From Micromussa lordhowensis (lineage: Eukaryota > Cnidaria > Anthozoa > Scleractinia > Lobophylliidae), in assembly GCA_964020085.1 (NCBI GenBank), contig CAXHUQ010000601.1, forward strand, positions 888,501 to 952,500: 64,000 nucleotides of DNA, given 5' to 3'. The position numbers and the translations under genes were made by a program. Numbering within the stretch: the stretch's first letter is position 1; the number at the start of each line of letters is the position of its first letter. Under the pieces are notes generated by a model. The model did no database searches. It was not told the origin of the DNA and worked only from the letters and a program-made list of their open reading frames with translations. Below are positions 37,496 through 49,600 of this stretch, in pieces.

Positions 37496-39920
37496 ACACC
37501 CTCAGCGCGCATTTTCTAAAATTCTGCAAAGTTGCGACCAGGGGAAAAACCTGCAGACAGAGGGCCAGAAAAAAAACCCTGGCGCAAATGCCATTATCTC
37601 CTAGTTAAAATGCACTTAAAGTGCCAACATAGCACAACATTTTGCAGCAAACCGCGGCTCCCAAAGTGCCCGTAAAGCCGAGCTATGGCAAATTTGGCAA
37701 GGACATTCTCAGCGCGCATTTTCTGAAATTCTGCAAAGTTGCGACCAGGGAAAAGTCCTGCAGAAAGAAGGCCAGAAAAAACACCCTGGCGCAAATGCCA
37801 TCATCTGCTAATTAGAATGCGCTTGAAGTGCCAACATAGCACAACATTTTGCAGCAAACTGCGGCTCCCTAAGTGCCCGTAAAGCCGAGCTATGGCAAAT
37901 TTGGCAAGGACACCCTTAGCGCGCATTTTCTGAAATTCTGCAAAGTTGCGACCAGGGGAAAGACCTGAAGAAAGAAGGCCAAAAAAAAAACCTGGCGCAA
38001 ATGCCATTATCTCCTACTTAAAATGCACTTAAAGTGCCAACATAGCACAACATTTTGCAGCAAACCGCGGCTCCCAAAGTGCCCGTAAAGCCGAACTATG
38101 GCAAGTTTGGCAAGGACACCCTCAGCGCGCATTTTCTGAAATTCTGCAAAGTTGCAAAAAGGGGAAAGTCGTGCAGAAAGAAGGCCAGAAAAAACACCCT
38201 GGCGCAAACGCCGCTATCTCCTAAGTCAAACGCACTTAAAGTGCCAACATAGCACAACATTTTGCAGCAAACCGCGGCTCCCTAAGTGCCCGTAAAGCCG
38301 AGCTATGGCAAATTTGGCAAGGACACCCTCAGCGCGCATTTTCTGAAATTCTGCAAAGTTGCGATTAGGAAAAAAACCTGCAGAAAGAAGGCAAGAAAAA
38401 ACACCCTGGCGCAAATGCCATTATCTCCCAAGTCAAATGCACTTAAAGTGCCAACATAGCACAACATTTTGCAGCAAACTGCGGCTCTTAAAGTGCCCGT
38501 AAAGCCGAGCTATGGCAAATTTGGCAAGGACACCCTCAGCGCGCATTTTCTGAAATTCTGCAAAGTTGCGATCAGGGGAAAGTCCTGCAAAAAGAAGGCC
38601 GGAAAAAACACCCTGGCGGAAATGCCATTATCTCGTAAGTCAAATACACTTAAAGTGCCAACAAAGCAACACATTTTGCAGCAAACCGCGGCTTCCTAAG
38701 TGCCCGTAAAGCCGAGCTATGGCAAATTTGGCAAGGACACCCTCAGCGCGCATTTTCTGAAATTCTGCAAAGTTGCGACCAGAGGAAAGTCCTGCAGAAA
38801 GAAGCCAAAAAAAACACCCTGGCGCAAATGCCATCATCTACTGATTAGAATGCGCTGGAAGTGCAAGGATAGCACAACATTTTGCAGCAAACCGCGGCTC
38901 CCTAAGTGCCCGTAAAGCCGAGCTATGGCAAATTTGGCAAGGACACCCTCAGCGCGCATTTTCTGAAATTCTGCAAAGTTGCGACCAGGGGAAAAACCTG
39001 CAGAAAGAAGGCCAGAAAGAACACCCTGGCGAAAATGCCATTATCTCCTAAGTCAAATGCACTTAAAGTGCCAACATAGCACAACATTTTGCAGCAAACC
39101 GCGGCTCCCAAAGTGCCCGTTAAGCCGAGCTATGGCAAATTTGGCAAGGACACCCTGAGCGCGCATTTTCTGAAACTCTGCAAAGTTGCGACCAGGGAAA
39201 AAACCTGCAGAAAGAAGGCAAGAAAAAACACCCTGGCGCAAGTGCCATTATCCTTTAAGTCAAATGCACTTAAAGTGCCAACATAGCACAACATTTTGCA
39301 GCAAACCGCGGCTCCCTAAGTGCCCGTAAAGCCGAGCTATGGCAAATCTGGCAAGGACACCCTCAGCGCGCTTTTTCTGAAATTCTGCAAAGTTGCGATC
39401 AGGGGAAAGTCCTGCAGAAAGAAGGCCAGAAAAAAAACCCTGGCGCAAATGCCATCATCTTTTAATTAAAATGCGCTTCAAGTGCCAACATAGCACAACA
39501 TTTTTCAGCAAACCGCGGCTCCCTAAGTGCCCGTAAAGCCGAGGTATGGCAAATTTGGCAAGGACACCCTCAGCGCGCATTTTTTGAAATTCTGCAAAGT
39601 TGCGACCATCGGAAAAACCTGCAGAAATAAGGTTAGAAAAAACACCCTGGCGCAAATGCCATTATCTCCTAATTACAATGCACTTAAAGTGCCAACATAG
39701 TACAACATTTTGCAGCAAAGCGCGGCTCCCTAAGTGCCCGTAAAGCCGAGCTATGGCAAATTTGGCAAGGACACCCTCAGCGCGCATTTTCTGAAATTCT
39801 GCAAAGTTGCGACCAGGGGAAAAACCTGCAGAAAGAAGGCCAGAAAAAACACCCTGGCGCAAATGCCATTATCTCCTAAGTCAAATGCACTTAAAGTGCC
39901 AACATAGCACAACATTTTGC
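37496..39920. repeat. 14-unit HOR (2896 bp), copy 2
   Basis: Almost the same as copy 1 through every diagnostic unit, with scattered substitutions (for example GCAAGTTTGGC at 38,102 for GCAAATTTGGC). The close match over about 2.4 kb implies a recent duplication. After about 39,920 it passes into CCGCAGCTCTTAAAG type units. Confidence 0.9.
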
Positions 39921-40481
39921 AGCAAACCGCAGCTCTTAAAGTGCCCGTAAAGCCGAGCTATGGCAAATTTGGCAAGGACACCCTCAGCGCGCATTTTCTG
40001 ACATTCTGCAAAGTTGCGATCAGGGGAAAGTCCTGCAGAAAGAAGGCAAGGAAATACCCTGGCGCAAATGCCATCATCTTCTAATTAAAATGCGCTTAAA
40101 GTGCAAACATAGCACAACATTATGCAGCAAACCGCGGCTCCCTAAGTGCCCGTAAAGCCGAGCTATGGCAAATTTGGCAAGGACACCCTCAGCGCGCATT
40201 TTCTGAAATTCTGCAAAGTTGCGATCAGGGGAAAGTCCTGCAGAAAGAAGGCCAGAAAAAACACCCTGGCGCAAATGCCATTATCTCCTAATTAAAATGC
40301 GCTTAAAGTGCAAACATAGCACAACATTTTGCAGCAAACCGCGGCTCCCTAAGTGCCCATAAAGCCGAGCTATGGCAAATTTGGCAAGGACACCCTCAGC
40401 GCACATTTTCTGAAATTCTGCAAAGTTGCGATCAGGGGAAAGTCCTGGAGAAAGAAGGCCAGAAAAAACACCCTGGCGCAA
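39776..40481. repeat. Segment with a distant copy at 62.4-63.1 kb
   Basis: Three units with TCTGACATTCTGC, AAGGCAAGGAAATACCC, AACATTATGCAGC, AAGTGCCCATAAAG and CAGCGCACAT. The same series occurs in the same order at 62,400-63,105, a shift of 22,624 bp, with only a few differences. Confidence 0.85.
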
Positions 40482-43400
40482 ATGCCATCATCTCCTAATT
40501 AAAATGCACTTAAAGTGCCAACATAGCACACCATTGTGCAGCAAACCGCGGCTCCCTAAGTACAAGTAAAGCCGAGCTATGGCAAATTTGGCAAGGACAA
40601 CCTCAGCGCGCATTTTCTGAAATTCTGCAAAGTTGCGACCAGGGGAAAAATTGCAGAAAGAAGGTCAGAAAAAACACCCTGGCGCAAATGCCATTATCTC
40701 CTCATTACAACGCGCTTAAAGTGCCAACATAGCACAACATTTTGCAGCAAACCGCGGCTCCCAAACTGCCCGTAAAGTCGAGCTATGGCAAATTTGGCAA
40801 GGACACCCTCAGCGCGCATTTTCTGAAATTCTGCAAAGTTGCGACCAGGGGAAAGTCCTGCAGAAAGAAGGTCAGAAAACACACCCTGGCGCAAATGCCA
40901 TTATCTCCTCATTACAACGCGCTTAAAGTGCCAATATAGCACAACATTTTGCAGCAAACCGCGGCTCCCTAAGTGCCCGCAAAGCCGAGCTATGGCAAAT
41001 TTGGCAAGGACACCCTCAGCGCGTATTTTCTGAAATTCTCCAAAGTTGCAACCAGGCGAAAAATCTGCAGAAAGAAGGCCAGAAAAAGCACCCTGGCACA
41101 AATGCCATTATCACCTAATTAAAATGCACTTAAAGTGCCAACATAGCACAACATTTTGCAACTAACCGCGGCTCCCAAAATGCCCGTAAAGCCGAGCTAT
41201 GGCAAATTTGGCAAGGACACCCTTAGCGCGCATTTTCGGAATTTCTGCAAAGTTGCGACCAGGGGAAAGTCCTGCAGAAAGAAGGCCAGAAAAAATACCC
41301 TGGCGCAAATGCCATCATCTCTTAATTAAAATGCACTTAAAGTGCCACCATAGCACAACATTTTGCAGCAAACTGCGGCTCCCTAAGTGCCCGTAAAGCC
41401 GAGCTATGGCAAATTTGGCAAGGACACCCTCAGCGCGCATTTTCTGAAATTCTGCAAAAATGCGACCAGGGGAAAGTCCTGCAGAAAGAAGGCCAGAAAA
41501 AACACCCTGGCGCAAATGCCATTATCTCCTAATTTAAATGCACTTGAAGTGCCAACATAGCACAACATTTTGCAGGAAACCACGGCTCCCACAGTGCCAG
41601 TAAAGCCGTGCTATGGCAAATTTGGCAAGGACACCCTCAGCGCGCATTTTCTGAAATTCTGCAAAGTTGCGACCAGGGGAAAGTCCTGCAGAAAAAAGGC
41701 CAGAAAAAACACCCTAGCGCAAATGCCATCATCTCCTAATTTAAATGCTATTAAAGTGCCAACATAGCACAACATTTTGCAGCAAACCGCGGCTCCCTAA
41801 GTGCCCGTAAAGCCGAGCTATGGCAAATTTGGCAAGGACACCCTCAGCGCGCATTTTCTGAAATTCTGCAAAGTTGCGACCTGGGGAAAAACCTGCAGAA
41901 AGAAGGCCAAAAACAACACCCTGGCGCAAATGCCATTATCTCCTAATTTAAATGCACTTGAAGTTCCAACATAGCACAACATTTTGCAGGAAACCGCGGC
42001 TCCCAATGTGCCCGTAAAGCCGAGCTATGGCAAACTTGGCAAGGACACCCTCAGCGCGCATTTTCTGAAATTCTGCAAAGTTGCGACCAGGGGAAAGTCC
42101 TGCAGAAAGAAGGCCAGAAAAAACACCCTGGCGCAAATGCCATCATCTCCTAATTACAATACACTTAAAGTGCCATCATAACACAACATTTTGCAGCAAA
42201 CCGCGGCTCCCAAAGTGCCCGTAAAGCCGAGCTATGGCAAATTTGGCAAGGACACCCTCAGCGCGCATTTTCTGAAATTCTGCAAAGTTGCAACGAGGGG
42301 CAAGTCCTGCAGAAAGAAGGCCAGAAAAAAAACCCTGGCGCAAATGCCATTATCCCCTAATTAAAATACACTAAAAGTGCCAACATAGCACAACATTTTG
42401 CAGCAAACCACGTCTCCCAAAGTGCCCGTAAAGCCGAGCTATGGTAAATTTGGCAAGGACACCCTCAGCGCGAATTTTCTGAAATTCTGCACAGTTGCGA
42501 CCAGGGTACAAACCTGCAGAAAGAAGGCCAGAAAAAGCACCCTGGCACAACTGCCATCATCTATTCAGTAAAATGCACTTAAAGTGCCAACATAGCACAA
42601 CATTTTGCAGCAAACCGCAGCTCCCCAAGTGCCCGTAAAGCCGACCTATGGCAAATTTGGTTAGGACACCCTCAGCGCGCATTTTCTGGAATTCTGCAAA
42701 GTTGCGACCAGGGGAAAGTCCTGCAGAAAGAAGGCCAGAAAAAACACCCTGGCGCAAATGCCATTATCTCCTAATTTAAATGCACTTGAAGTGCCAACAT
42801 AGCACAACATTTTGCAGCAAACCACGTTTCCCAAAGTGCCCGTAAAGCCGAGCTATGGTAAATTTGGCAAGGACACCCTCAGCGGGAATTTTCTGAAATT
42901 CTGCACAGTTGCGACCAGGGTACAAACCTGCAGAAAGAAAACTAGAAAAAGCACCCTGGCGCAAATGCCATTATCTCCTAATTAAAATGCACTTAAAGTG
43001 CCAACATAGCACAACATTTTGCAGCAAACCGCGGCTCCGAAAGTGCACGTAAAGCCGAGCTATGGCAAACTTGGCAAGGACACCCTCAGCGCGCATTTTC
43101 TGAAATTCTGCAAAGTTGCAACCAGGGGAAAGTCCTGCAGAAAGAAGGCCAGAAAAAAAACCCTGGCGCATATGAAATTATCTCCTAATTAAAATGCACT
43201 TAAAGTGCCAACATAGCACAACATTTTGCAGCAAACCGCGGCTCCCTAAGTGCCCGTAAAGCCGAGCTATGGTAAATTTGGCAAGGACACCCTCAGCGCG
43301 CATTTTCTGAAATTCTGCACAGTTGCGACCAGGGTACTAACCTGCAGAAAGAAGGCCACAAAAAGCACCTTGACGCAAATGCCATTATCTCCTAATTAAA

Positions 43401-44834
43401 ATGCACTTAAAGTACCGACATAGCACAACATTTTGCAGCAAACCGCGGCTCCCAAAGTGCCCGTAAAGCCAAGCTATGGCAAATTTGGCAAGGACACCCT
43501 CAGCGCGCATTTTCTGAAATTCTGCAAAGTTGCGACCAGTTGAAAGTCCTGCAGAAAGAAGACAAGAAAAAAAACCCTGGCGCAAATGCCATCATCTCCT
43601 AATTTGAATGCACTTAAAGTGCCAACATAGCACAACATTTTGCAGCAAACCACGGCTCTTTAAGTGCCCGTAAAGCCGAGCTATGGCAAATTTGGCAAGG
43701 ACACCCTCAGCGCGCATTTTCTGAAATTCTGCAAAGTTTCGACCAGGGCAAAGTCCTGCAGAAAGAAGGCCAGAAAAAACACCCTGGCGCAAATGAAATC
43801 ATCTCCTAATTAAAATGCACTTAAAGTGCCAACATAGCACAACACTTTGCAGCAAACCGCGGCTCCCTAAGTGCCCGTAAAACCGAGCTATGGCAAAGCT
43901 GGCAAGGACAGCCTCAGCGCGCATTTTCTGAAATTCTGCAAAGTTGCGACCAGGGAAAAAACCTGCAGAAAGAAGGCCAGAAAGAGCACCCTGGCGCACA
44001 TGCCATCATTTCCTAATGAAAATGCACTTCAAGTGCCAACATAGCACAACACTTTCAGCAAACTGCGGCTCCCAAAGTGCCCGTAAAGCCGAGCTATGGC
44101 AAATTTGGCAAGGACACCCTCAGCGCGCATTTTCTAAAATTCTGCAAAGTTGCGACCATGGGTAAGTCCTGCAGAAAGAAGGCCAGAAAAAACACTTTGG
44201 CGGAAATGCCATCATCTCCTAATTAAAATGCACTTAAAGTGCCAACATAGCACAACATTGTGCAGCAAACCGCGGCTCCCTAAGTACCCGTAAAGCCGAG
44301 CTATGGCAAATTTGGCAAGGACAAACTCACCGCGCATTTTCTGAAATTCTGCAAAGTTGCGACCAGGGGAAAAACCTAAAGAAAGAAGGCCAGAAAAAAA
44401 ACACCCTGGCGAAAATGTCATTAGCTCCTAATTAAAATGCACTTAAAGTGCCAACATAGCACAACATTTTGCAGCAAACCGCGGCTCCCTAAGTGCCCGT
44501 AAAGCCGAACTATGGCAAATTTGGCAAGGACACCCTCAGCGCGCATTTTCTGAAATTCTGCAAAGTTGCGACCAGGGGAAAAACCTGCAGAAAGAAGTCC
44601 GGAAAAAATTCCCTGGCGCAAATGCCATTATCTCTTAATTAAAATGCACTTAAAGTGCCAACATAGCAGAACATTTTGCAGCAAATCGCGGCTCCCAAAG
44701 TGCCCGTAAAGCCGAGCTATGGCAAATTTGGCAAGAACACCCTCAGCGCGCATTTTCTGAAATTCTGTAAAGTTGCGACCAGGGGAAAAACCTGCAGAAA
44801 AAAGGGTAGAAAAAACACCCTGGCGCAAATGCCA

Positions 44835-45074
44835 TTATGTTCTAATTAAAGGGCACTTAAAGTGCCAACATAGCACAACATTTTGCAGCAAACCGCGGCT
44901 CCCAAAGTGCCCGTAAAGTTGAGCTATGGCAAATTTATGCAAGGACACCCCGTAAAGCCGAGCTATGGCAAATTTGGCAAGGACACCCTCAGCGCGCACT
45001 TTTTGAAATTCTGCAAAGTTGCGACCAAAAGAAAAACCTGCAGAAAGAAGGCCAGAAAAAACACCCTGGCGCAA
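44835..45074. repeat. Long unit with 39-bp internal register slip
   Basis: The stretch from CGTAAAG to GGACACCC occurs twice in a row, at 44,912-44,950 (39 bp) and 44,951-44,988 (38 bp), making a unit about 39 bp longer than normal. The first copy has the rare AAATTTATGCAAGG variant and AAAGTTGAGC; the second has the common AAATTTGGCAAGG and AAAGCCGAGC. Because the copies differ by known variants, this looks like a join of two different units out of register rather than a fresh duplication. Confidence 0.85.
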
Positions 45075-45424
45075 ATGCCATTATCTCCTAAGTAAAATGC
45101 ACTTAAAGTGCCAACATAGCACAACATTTTGCAGTAATCCGCGGCTCCCTAAGTGCCCGTAAAGCCGAGCTATGGCAAATTTGGCAAGGACACCCTCTCA
45201 GCGCGCATTTTCTGAAATTCTCCAAAGTTGCGAAGAGGGGAAAGTCCTGCAGAAAGAAGGCCACAAAAAACACCCTGGCGCAAATGCCATCATCTCTTAA
45301 TTACAATGCACTTAAAGTGTCAACATAGCACAACATTTTGCAGCAAACCGCAGCTCCCAAAGTGCCCGTAAAGCCGAGCTATGGCAAATTTGGCAAGGAC
45401 ACCCTCAGCGAGCATTTTCTGAAA

Positions 45425-45850
45425 TTCTGCACAGTTGCGACCACGAAAAAACCTGCAGAAAGAAGGCCAGTAAAAACACCCTGGCGCAAATGTCATTATC
45501 TCCTAATTACAATGCACTTGAAGTGCCAACATAGCGCAACCTTTTGCAGCAAACCGCGGCTCCCTAACTGCCCGTAAAGCCGACCTATCGCAAATTTGGC
45601 AAGGACACCCTCCGCGCGCATTTTCTTAAATTCTGCAAAGTTGCGACCAGTGGAAAGTCCTGCGAAAAGAAGGCCAGAAAAAACACCCTGGCGCAAATGC
45701 CATCATCTCCTAATTAAAATGCACTTAAAGTGCCAACATAGCACAACAGTTTGCAGCAAACCGCGGCTCCCTAAGTGCCCGTAAAGCCGAGCTATGGCAA
45801 ATTTGGCAAGGACACCCTCAGCGCGCATTTTCTGAAATTCTGCAAAGTTG
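45425..45850. repeat. Two-unit block repeated 828 bp downstream
   Basis: Shared with 46,253-46,678: GACCACGAAAAAACC, GGCCAGTAAAAACACC, CATAGCGCAAC, CCGACCTATCGCAAATTTGG and CAACAGTTTGCAGC. The following unit at about 45,910 has no counterpart in the second copy. A similar 828-bp pair lies at 47,500-47,690 and 48,328-48,518 (TTTTGACCAAGGGGAAG, GAGCTTTGGC). Confidence 0.75.
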
Positions 45851-46252
45851 CGACCAGGGGAAAGTCCTGCAGAAAGAAGGCCAGAAAAAACACCCTAGCG
45901 CAATAGCCATCATCCTTTACATCAAATGCACTTTAAGTGCCAACATAGCACAACATTTTGCAGCAAACCGCGGCTCCCTAAGTGCCCGTAAAGCCGAGCT
46001 ACGGCAAATTTGGCAAGGACACCCTCAGCGCGCATTTTCTGAAATTCGGCAAACTTGCGACCAGGGGAAAAACCTGCAGAAAGAAGGCCAAAAAAAAACA
46101 CCCTGGCGCAAATGCCATTATCTCCTAATTAAAATGCACTTAAAGTGCCAACATAGCACAACATTTTGCAGCAATCCGCGGCTCCCAAAGTGCGCGTAAA
46201 GCTGAGCTATGGCAAATTTGGCAAGGACACCCTCAGCGCGCATTTTCTGAAA

Positions 46253-46678
46253 TTCTGCAAAGTTGCGACCACGAAAAAACCTGCAGAAAGAAGGCCAGTA
46301 AAAACACCCTGGCTCAAATCTCATTATCTCCTAATTACAATGCACTTGAAGTGCCAACATAGCGCAACATTTTGCAGCAAACCGCGGCTCCCTAACTGCC
46401 CGTAAAGCCGACCTATCGCAAATTTGGCAAGGACACCCTCAGCGCGCATTTTCTTAAATTCTGCAAAGTTGCGACCAGTGGAAAGTCCTGCAGAAAGAAG
46501 ACCAGAAAAAACACCCTGGCGCAAATGCCATCATCTCCTAATTAGAATGCACTTAAAGTGCCAACATAGCACAACAGTTTGCAGCAAATCGCGGCTCCCT
46601 AAGTGCCCGTAAAGCCGAGCTATGGCAAATTTGGCAAGGACACCCTCAGCGCGCATTTTCTGAAATTCGGCAAACTTG
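46253..46678. repeat. Copy of the 45.4-kb block
   Basis: Matches 45,425-45,850 at 828 bp, with small changes such as CTCAAATCTCATTATC for CGCAAATGTCATTATC. Confidence 0.75.
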
Positions 46679-49600
46679 CGACCAGGGGAAAAACCTGCAG
46701 AAAGAAGGCCAAAAAAAAACACCCTGGCGCAAATGCCATTATCTCTTAATTAAAATGCACTTAACGTGCCAACATAGCACAACATTTTGCAGCAAACCGC
46801 GGCTTCCAAAGTGCGCGTAAAGCCGAGCTATGGCAAATTTGGCAAGCACACCCTCAGCGCGCATTTTCTGAAATTCTGCAAAGTTGCGACCAGGGGAAAG
46901 TCCTGCAGAAAGAAGGCCAGATAAAACACCCTGGCGCAAATGGCATTATCTTATAATTAAAATGCACTTAAAGTGCCAACATAGCACAACATTTTGGAGC
47001 AAACTGCGGCTCACTAAGTGCCCGTAAAGCCGAGCTATGGCAAATTTGGCAAGGACACCCTTAGCGCGCATTTTCTGAAATTCTGCAAAGTTGCGACCAG
47101 GGGAAAGTCCTGCAGAAAGAAGGTCAGAAATAACACCCTAGCGCAACTGCCATCATGTTCTACATCAAATGCACTTGAAGTGCCAATATAGCACAACATT
47201 TTGCAGCAAACCGCGGCTCGCAAAGTGCCCGTAAAGCCGAGCTATGGCAAATTTGGCAAGGACACCCTCAGCGCACATTTTCTGAAATTCAGCAAAGTTG
47301 CGGCCAGGGAAGAAACCTGCAGAAAGAAGGCTAGAAAAAACACCCTGGCGCAAATGCCATCATCTCCTAATTAAAATGCACTTAAAGTACCAATATAGCA
47401 CAACATTTTGCAGCAAACCGCGGCTCCCAAAGTGCCCGTAAAGCCGAGCTATGTCAAATTTGGCAAGGACACCCTCAGCGCGCATTTTCTGAAATTCTGC
47501 AAAGTTTTGACCAAGGGGAAGTCCTGCAGAAAGAAGGCCAGAAAAACACCCTGGCGCAAATGCCATCATCTGCTAATTAAAATGCACTTAAAGTGTTAAC
47601 ATAGCACAACATTTTGCAGCAAACCGCGGCTCCCTAAGTGCCCGTAAAGCTGAGCTTTGGCAAATTTGGCAAGGACACCCTCAGCGCGCATTTTCTGAAA
47701 TTCTGCAAAGTTGCGACCAGGGGAAAGTCCTGCAGAAAGAAGGCCAGAATAAACACCCTGGCGCAAATGCCATCATCTCCTAATTAAAATGCACTTAAAG
47801 TGCCAACATAGCACAACAGTTTGCAGCAAATCGCGGCTCCCTAAGTGCCCGTAAAGACGACCTATCGCAAATTTGGCAAGGACACCCTCAGCGCGCATTT
47901 TCTGAAATTCTGCAAAGTTGCGACCAGGGGAAAGTCCTGCAGAAAGAAGGCCAGAAAAAACACCCTAGCGCAATTGCCATCATCTCCTACATCAAATGCA
48001 CTTGAAGTGCCAACATAGCACAACATTTTGCAGCAAACCGCGGCTCCCTAAGTGCCCGTAAAGCCGAGCTATGGCAAATTTGGCAAGGACACCCTCAGCG
48101 CGCATTTTCTAAAATTCGGCAAACTTGCGACCAGGGGAAAAACCTGCAGAAAGAAGGCCAGAAAAAACACCCTGGCGCAAATGCCATTATCTCCTAATTA
48201 AAATGCACTTAAAGTGTTAACATAGCACAACATTTTGCAGCAAACCGCGGCTCCCAAAGTGCCCGTAAAGCCGAGCTATGGCAAATTTGGCAAGGACACG
48301 CTCAGCGCGCATTTTCTGAAATTCTGCAAAGTTTTGACCAAGGGGAAGTCCTGCAGAAAGAAGGCCAGAAAAAACACCCTGGCGCAAATGCCATCATCTG
48401 CTAATTAAAATGCACTTAAAGTGTTAACATAGCACAACATTTTGCAGCAAACCGCGGCTCCCTAAGTGCCCGTAAAGCCGAGCTTTGGCAAATTTGGCAA
48501 GGACACCCTCAGCTCGCATTTTCTGAAATTCTGCAAAGTTGCGACAAGGGAAAAAAACCTGCAGAAAGAAGGCGAGAAAAAACACCCTGGCGCAAATGCC
48601 ATTATCTATTATTTAAAATGCACTTAAAGTGCCAACATAGCACAACATTTTGCAGCAAACCGCGGCTCCCAAAGTGCGCGTAAAGCCGAGCTATGGCAAA
48701 TTTGGCAAGGACACCCTCAGCGCGCATTTTCTGAAATTCTGCAAAGTTGCGACCAGGGGAAAGTCCTGCAAAGAGAAGGCCAGAAAAAACACCCTGGCGC
48801 AAATGCCATTATCTCCTAAACACAATGCACTTAAAGTGCCAATATACCACAACATTTTGCAGCAAACCGCGGCTCCCAAAGTGCCCGTAAAGCCGAGCTA
48901 TGGCAAATTTGGCAAGCACACCCTCAGCGCGCATTTTCTGAAATTCTGCAAAGTTGCGACCAGGGGAAAGTCCTGCAGAAAGAAGGCCAGAAAAAACAAC
49001 CTGGCGCAAATGCCAACTTCTCCTAATTAAAATGCACTTGAAGTGTTAACATAACACAACATTTTGCAGCAAACCGCGGCTCCCTAAGTGCCCGTAAAGC
49101 CGAGCTATGGCAAATTTGGCAAGGACACCCTCAGCGCGCATTTTCTGAAATTCTGCAAAGTTGCGACCAGGGGAAAGTCCTGCAGAAAGAAGGCCAAAAA
49201 AAAAACCTTGGCGCAAATACCATCATCTCCTAATTAAAATGCACTTAAAGTGCCAACATAGCAGAACATTTTGCAGCAAACCGCGGCTCCCTAAGTGCCC
49301 GTAAAGCCGAGCTATGGCAAATTTGTCAAGGACACCCTCAGCGCGCATTTTCTGAAGTTCTGCAAAGTTGCAACCAGGGGAAAGTCCTGCAGAAAGAAGG
49401 CCAGAAAAAACACCCTGGCGCAAATGCCATAATCTCTTAATTAAAATGCACTTAAAGTGCCAACATAGCACAACATTTTGCAGCAAACCGCGGCTCCCAA
49501 AGTGCCCGTAAAGCCGAGCTATGGCAAATTTATGCAAGGACACCCTCAGCGCGCATTTTCTGAAATTCTGCAAAGTTGCGACCACGGGAAAAACCTGCAG

